A DNA stretch of 64,000 bases, taken from NCBI RefSeq assembly GCF_029266855.1, contig NZ_JAQSWB010000005.1, positions 209,140-273,139 of the forward strand. The letters run 5' to 3'. A program made the translations under genes and the position numbers. This document shows positions 60,311 to 64,000 of the stretch, piece by piece; the stretch's first letter is position 1; each line of letters starts with the position of its first letter. The notes below the pieces were generated by a model that saw only the letters and a program-made list of their open reading frames with translations, ran no database searches and was not told where the DNA came from. Origin of the DNA: Fluviicola sp. (GTDB lineage Bacteria > Bacteroidota > Bacteroidia > Flavobacteriales_D > Crocinitomicaceae).

Positions 60311-62248
60311 TTAATCGAAGAGCGTGTGATAGGGGATCGAAAAAAGGATGGTCGTTCCTTCTAAGGGTTTGGAAACAATCTCGAACTTGAAGGCCCCTTT
60401 TCTTCTTTTGTTTAAGAGGAGGATTCGTTTTTCCGTAATTTGGATGGCAAGTGATTCGTGATCTTTTTTCACACGGACAGGTTCGTTTGCTGAAAATCCT
60501 TTTCCATTATCGGTGATCCTGATTTGAACCTCTTTCGCGATCTTTTTGTACGAAATGATTAATTCTCCCTTTTTATCCAGCTCAGAGAAGCCGTGTTCAA
60601 TAGCATTCTCGATGAAGGGTTGAATGAGCATAGGAGGCAATAAAAGATTGTCCGGAGATAACTCCTCCTCAATTTCAATTGCATAGTCAAACGAATTGCT
60701 GAAGCGCAACTGCTGCAAGCGCATATAATCTTTCAGCCATTTAAGTTCTTCCGATAAAGTGATATTATCTGTAGAGGAATGTTGCAGAATGGACCGGACG
60801 AGGCGCGCAAATGAAGTAAGGAGTTTACCTGATTCTTCGGTGTCCTTCTTCAGCATAAAGGTGTGAATTGCGTGAAGCACATTGAAAATGAAGTGCGGGT
60901 TCATCTGGCTTTGCAATAAACGCTGTTCCATTTCTACTGCTACTTTCCCTGCCTTCAGGCGGTTATAGCGAATGGTAGTAAAAGCGATAACACAAATTAA
61001 AATGAGTAGCAATATGGATCCGAAAACCAGGTAATTACGTTGGCTGATCTGCAAATCTTTTAGCTGGTTTTCCTGTTTTAGTTTCTCGTTTTCCCGTTGT
61101 TTTTTTTCCGTTTCAAATTGCTCTTTCATCCGGGAAACATTGTGCTGCACCTCCATTTTCTGAGAGAAATCATTCAAGGCTTTTGCTTCTTCAAAGTACT
61201 CCAGGGCCTCATCTGTTTTCCCCATGGCTTTGTATACTCTGTAATATTGCCAAAGAAGGTCGGATTCCAGTTCGCTATAGTGTTTTCTGTTTTTAATGTA
61301 ATGGTATTTTTGGTTTAGAGCTTTAATTGCCCGGTCATATTGTTTTAATCTCATATAAGCGATAGACTCATAGATGGAAATCGTTACCAGATTCGTGGTG
61401 TCCTCAGTTCGCTCAAAAAAAGGCCTGCAATCGCTGACTAGTTTCAGTGCTTTAACAGGCTTACCTGTTTCCGAATAAACATGTGCGAGGTTGGCCTTCC
61501 CAATATTGGTGTTTTGTTCATTCTTCAGGGTTTTTTGGAGTTGAAGCGACTCTTCCAAATAAGGCTTCGCCCTGGAGTATAAACCGCGTTCTGCCAGCAT
61601 CGCGCCCAAATTGAGCAGGGCAGTAGACTGACCAATTTGGTCTTTCAATTCTTTTCGAAGAGCGATGGATTTCTTATAATATACTTCCGCTTCCTTATAT
61701 CTTTGGAGAGATGTGAACAAGAGCGCAACTGATCCCAACATTTTTGCTTCTGATGTCTTTGGTCCGTTTTTCTCGTAATATTTGAGGATCGCCAAATCAT
61801 TTTTAAGTGCTTTATCGTATTCCCCGAAGTAATTATAGTAGTTGGAGTATATTTCCTTGTTCCGGATAATACGCGAGATATTCCCCGTTTTTTCGTAAAT
61901 ACTATCAGATTTTTGCAGATTAAATTTCATCTTATCCCAGTCCTTTTCCAGGGAATAATAGAAGCCGTAAGCAGCATAAGCCAGTCCCAATCCATTGCTG
62001 TATTTTAACTTCCGGGCTAAGCGAAACGAACTGTCAGTATACACTTTAAAGAGTGATTTGTCTTTTGCAAAGTAACTTCTTCCGATATCGTAATAGAGCT
62101 TAACTTTATTTGTATCCTCATTCTGATATTGGATCTTGCGCAATAAGCTGTCCATGGGAAGCTGGGCGTAATTGAAATAAGAACAGGACAAAAACAGCAT
62201 CATCAGGAGACTCGTCCTTTTCAATCGGGAATTGGGTGAGCTCATCAA
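60311..62248 (-). CDS. LytS-type sensor histidine kinase with TPR sensor
   Basis: 645 residues. Signal peptide, then periplasmic TPRs (about 40-380), one TM helix ('FGSILLLILICVIAFTTI', about 406-424), His_kinase domain with the phospho-acceptor in 'LLQSQMNPHFIFNVLHAI' (His about 447) and a C-terminal HATPase ('FIENAIEHGFSEL' about 545, 'ITDNGKGFSAN' about 582). This is the common Bacteroidota LytS family that partners LytTR regulators. The first bases overlap the stop of the response-regulator gene (ATGA), so the pair is co-translated. The signal is probably sensed by the periplasmic TPRs. Confidence 0.95.
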   Translation of the reverse strand: MMSSPNSRLKRTSLLMMLFLSCSYFNYAQLPMDSLLRKIQYQNEDTNKVKLYYDIGRSYFAKDKSLFKVYTDSSFRLARKLKYSNGLGLAYAAYGFYYSLEKDWDKMKFNLQKSDSIYEKTGNISRIIRNKEIYSNYYNYFGEYDKALKNDLAILKYYEKNGPKTSEAKMLGSVALLFTSLQRYKEAEVYYKKSIALRKELKDQIGQSTALLNLGAMLAERGLYSRAKPYLEESLQLQKTLKNEQNTNIGKANLAHVYSETGKPVKALKLVSDCRPFFERTEDTTNLVTISIYESIAYMRLKQYDRAIKALNQKYHYIKNRKHYSELESDLLWQYYRVYKAMGKTDEALEYFEEAKALNDFSQKMEVQHNVSRMKEQFETEKKQRENEKLKQENQLKDLQISQRNYLVFGSILLLILICVIAFTTIRYNRLKAGKVAVEMEQRLLQSQMNPHFIFNVLHAIHTFMLKKDTEESGKLLTSFARLVRSILQHSSTDNITLSEELKWLKDYMRLQQLRFSNSFDYAIEIEEELSPDNLLLPPMLIQPFIENAIEHGFSELDKKGELIISYKKIAKEVQIRITDNGKGFSANEPVRVKKDHESLAIQITEKRILLLNKRRKGAFKFEIVSKPLEGTTILFSIPYHTLFD

Positions 62249-62985
62249 ATTGTTTTAAAATAATTGAGGATTTCTTCTTTTTTGCGGCTTGAGACAGGAA
62301 CTTCCACATTATCCGGAAGCAATAGGAAACCTCCGTTACGCTTATCAAATTGTGTCACATGATGCATATTCACCAAATAACTTTGATGTGTGCGGATGAA
62401 ATGATCGCTGCTAATAATACCCTCGAAATGAGCCAATGTTTTGGAAACCAGGATTGACTTGCGGTCAATGAAAAAGAAATGCGTATAAGCCCCGTCTGCC
62501 AAACAATAAGTGATATCATCGACAATTACAATATGCAGCGCATCAGCAGTGTTCAATACAATGCGCTTGGGTTCTGCCGGTTTGAATTGCTGACGGAATA
62601 CATCCAACTGATCCAAAATTTTGTCATTTTGAATGCGCTTATGTGCCTTCAGAATAGCAGAGGTCAAATCCGAGGGATCAAAGGGTTTTAGTAAATAATC
62701 CAGGGCAGAAACCTCAAAAGCCTTTAATGCAAAATCGTTATAAGCCGTTATGAAAATTGTAGGGATATAGCGGGGAGCAATGGTTTGAAGAATATCGAAA
62801 CCGGTTTTGTCGTGCAATTGAATATCCAGCAGCAGCAAATCCGGACTAAAATCTTCTATTTCTTTCAAGGCAGTTGCCACGCTATCAGCTTCACGGACAA
62901 TGAGCTCATTAATCCCGCTAAGAGATAAGACCATCCGGCAATTTTCCCGTGCAATTTTTTCGTCGTCTACAATTAAGATTTTCAT
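62245..62985 (-). CDS. LytTR-family response regulator
   Basis: 246 residues. The N-terminal receiver has 'ILIVDDEKIARENC', phospho-acceptor Asp in 'DLLLLDIQLHDKTGFDIL' (about 54), conserved Thr/Ser region 'IFITAYNDFALKAF' and Lys in 'YLLKPFDPSD'. The C-terminal LytTR DNA-binding domain is seen in 'RIVLNTADALHIVIVDDI', 'FIRTHQSYLVNMHHV' and 'VPVSSRKKEEIL'. It is the first gene of a two-gene operon with the LytS kinase (4-nt ATGA overlap). Targets are unknown. Confidence 0.95.
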   Translation of the reverse strand: MKILIVDDEKIARENCRMVLSLSGINELIVREADSVATALKEIEDFSPDLLLLDIQLHDKTGFDILQTIAPRYIPTIFITAYNDFALKAFEVSALDYLLKPFDPSDLTSAILKAHKRIQNDKILDQLDVFRQQFKPAEPKRIVLNTADALHIVIVDDITYCLADGAYTHFFFIDRKSILVSKTLAHFEGIISSDHFIRTHQSYLVNMHHVTQFDKRNGGFLLLPDNVEVPVSSRKKEEILNYFKTI

Positions 62986-63023
62986 TAATGGAAGGTAAAT
63001 GGGTAGTGCAAAAATACAAAATT

Positions 63024-63045
63024 CCGCACGCCTGCTGACGTGCGG
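63024..63045 (-). terminator. Intrinsic terminator of the T9SS gene at the window edge
   Basis: A 7-bp GC-rich stem (63024-63030 with 63039-63045) with an 8-nt loop; on the minus strand it is followed by a short T-rich tract. It lies between the 3' end of the T9SS gene and the response-regulator promoter. Confidence 0.75.
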
Positions 63046-63070
63046 ATCCGAAATGTATGTTATTAAATCC

Positions 63071-64000
63071 TTATTGTTTTACTATCCGCTGAACATTATG
63101 TCCTTGTGAGTTCTTAAAATCAAACAAGTAAACCCCGCGTTCGAAGTTTTGCAAAGAAACCGTTCCGTTATTTTGAATTTTGTCTTTCAGGACTACTTTT
63201 CCCTGCAGATCGTAAACTGTCAGTTCGGCTTCCGAACCGGAGGATAGCCCACTGTACTTGCTCCGTTGCTGCGATTCCCAGGTAGTCAACCAGGAAGCAG
63301 TCAGAAGTGTCTTCGCAGGAGGTAACTCCGTCTGTTACAATCAATGCATAGTTTCCGTTCTGAGTTGGGCTGAATGTTTGACCTCCAGCCACAATCACAT
63401 TTGTATTGCAATCGATCCATTCCCAAATTCCGGAATAGCTTGATGTAAATGTTCCGTTTCCGTTATCAATAACATTCGAGGACGGAATTGAATTGATATG
63501 GATATTCAAATGTACAATTGAATCACACCCATTTGCCGACTGAACCGTATCGGTATAAAATCCGGAAAATCCATATGTCTGACCATTCAAGGGCCAAAGA
63601 AAAGGACCGCAATGTGTCACCTGTTCGGTGGTTTCGGCAACCTGCAAAATTGTCAAATTCAGAGTAGCTATCGAATCACAACCGTTACTATTTGTAAGTG
63701 TATCTGTATAAACTCCACTGCTGGTATAGGTAATGTTATTTGTCCAGGTATAGCTTTCACATTCCGAAATAACCGTGTTCGAAGTGCTTATTGGAAGAAC
63801 TGTCAAATTCAATGTTACTGTCGAATCACAACCTGCTGCATTCTGCAAGACAAAGGTTGGTGTATTTGTGGAAGCATAATACGTGTTCCCATCGATCCAG
63901 ATTAGGGAATCGCAAGCTGTTTGAACATCCGTTCCTGTGGTTGAATTCGTAATCGTTAAATTCAAAGTAACCGTAGAATCACAACCTGCTGCATTCTGCA
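63071..64000 (-). pseudogene. T9SS repeat protein, frame-disrupted near the C-terminus (partial)
   Basis: The gene runs off the right edge. Visible part: at least three ~75-residue repeats of the type 'SNGCDSIATLNLTI … CESYTWTNNITYTSSGVYTD', as in secreted Bacteroidota surface proteins. These lead to 'DTSDCFLVDYLGIAATEQ'. The T9SS end ('SGLSSGSEAELTVYDLQGK' and on to 'QRIVKQ') is in another frame starting near 63260. The usual 'VYPNPT' segment is missing between the two frames, so a short deletion with frameshift (in the genome or in the assembly) is likely. If real, the protein loses its sorting signal and would not be secreted normally. Confidence 0.7.

Overview
The window looks like a chromosomal segment of a Bacteroidota bacterium, most likely a marine or freshwater Flavobacteriales member (a Crocinitomicaceae/Fluviicola-like genome is my best guess, inferred from gene content only). 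Evidence seen directly: at least five secreted proteins end in type IX secretion (T9SS) type-A sorting domains; many genes are preceded by the Bacteroidota -7 element TAnnTTTG, often with an upstream TTG; lipoproteins have short signal peptides ending at Cys; and there is a LytTR/LytS two-component pair, an HU-CCDC81/SPOR protein, HemJ, a GH3-type adenylating enzyme and a TonB-dependent receptor. I see no rRNA, tRNA, CRISPR array, prophage, transposase or recognisable defence locus.

Layout. 0-4 kb: tail of an unknown gene, GNAT acetyltransferase, a tiny membrane protein, a TPR protein and an LRR-like secreted protein, separated by dispersed intergenic repeats. 4-14 kb: RNase R, ferritin, a 1302-residue beta-propeller/adenylate cyclase/HD-domain sensor, a lipoprotein, a tandem universal stress protein and a GH3-family enzyme. 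14-21 kb: EamA transporter, C-type-lectin T9SS protein, fructose-1,6-bisphosphatase with a small membrane protein, and a large Asp-box/PKD T9SS protein. 21-24 kb: an operon of a secreted FGE/SUMF1-like protein, an ECF sigma factor and a membrane protein placed like an anti-sigma factor. 24-31 kb: another T9SS protein, a DUF4382-like lipoprotein and Mfd, whose leader carries a strong hairpin. 31-41 kb: TPR-TM-HTH regulator, PH-domain protein, BlaI-like repressor, C1 peptidase, DprA, TonB receptor and UvrC. 41-46 kb: M48 protease, cyclase-family hydrolase, lipoprotein, HemJ, enoyl-CoA hydratase and MOP flippase. 46-50 kb: two tandem paralogous SprB-repeat T9SS proteins. 50-58 kb: HU-CCDC81/SPOR protein, HxlR regulator, lipoprotein, an outer-membrane barrel/TPR operon and a divergent FtsE. 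58-64 kb: DsbA/FrnE-like protein, alpha/beta hydrolase, a 700-bp repeat- and hairpin-rich intergenic region, a LytS/LytTR two-component operon and a frame-disrupted T9SS protein running off the edge.

How it fits together. DNA repair and uptake functions (mfd, uvrC, dprA), RNA decay (rnr), iron storage (ferritin) and central metabolism (fbp, enoyl-CoA hydratase) are interspersed with envelope, adhesion and surface genes. Signalling is rich: cyclic nucleotide synthesis, ECF/anti-sigma, LytTR/LytS, HxlR, BlaI and a TPR-HTH regulator.

The least ordinary signals are: (i) the propeller-cyclase-HD fusion; (ii) a ~280-310 bp dispersed repeat present in inverted orientation at 3.8-4.1 kb and 30.3-30.6 kb, one copy of which supplies the last codons of RNase R; (iii) an 11-bp tandem repeat at 60.0-60.1 kb whose unit resembles sequence at the edges of that element; (iv) several promoters whose -7 element lies only 4-5 nt from the ATG; and (v) two alternating A/B-repeat adhesin-like paralogs. 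No search or computation was run. Family assignments rest on motifs read by eye and remembered family features.
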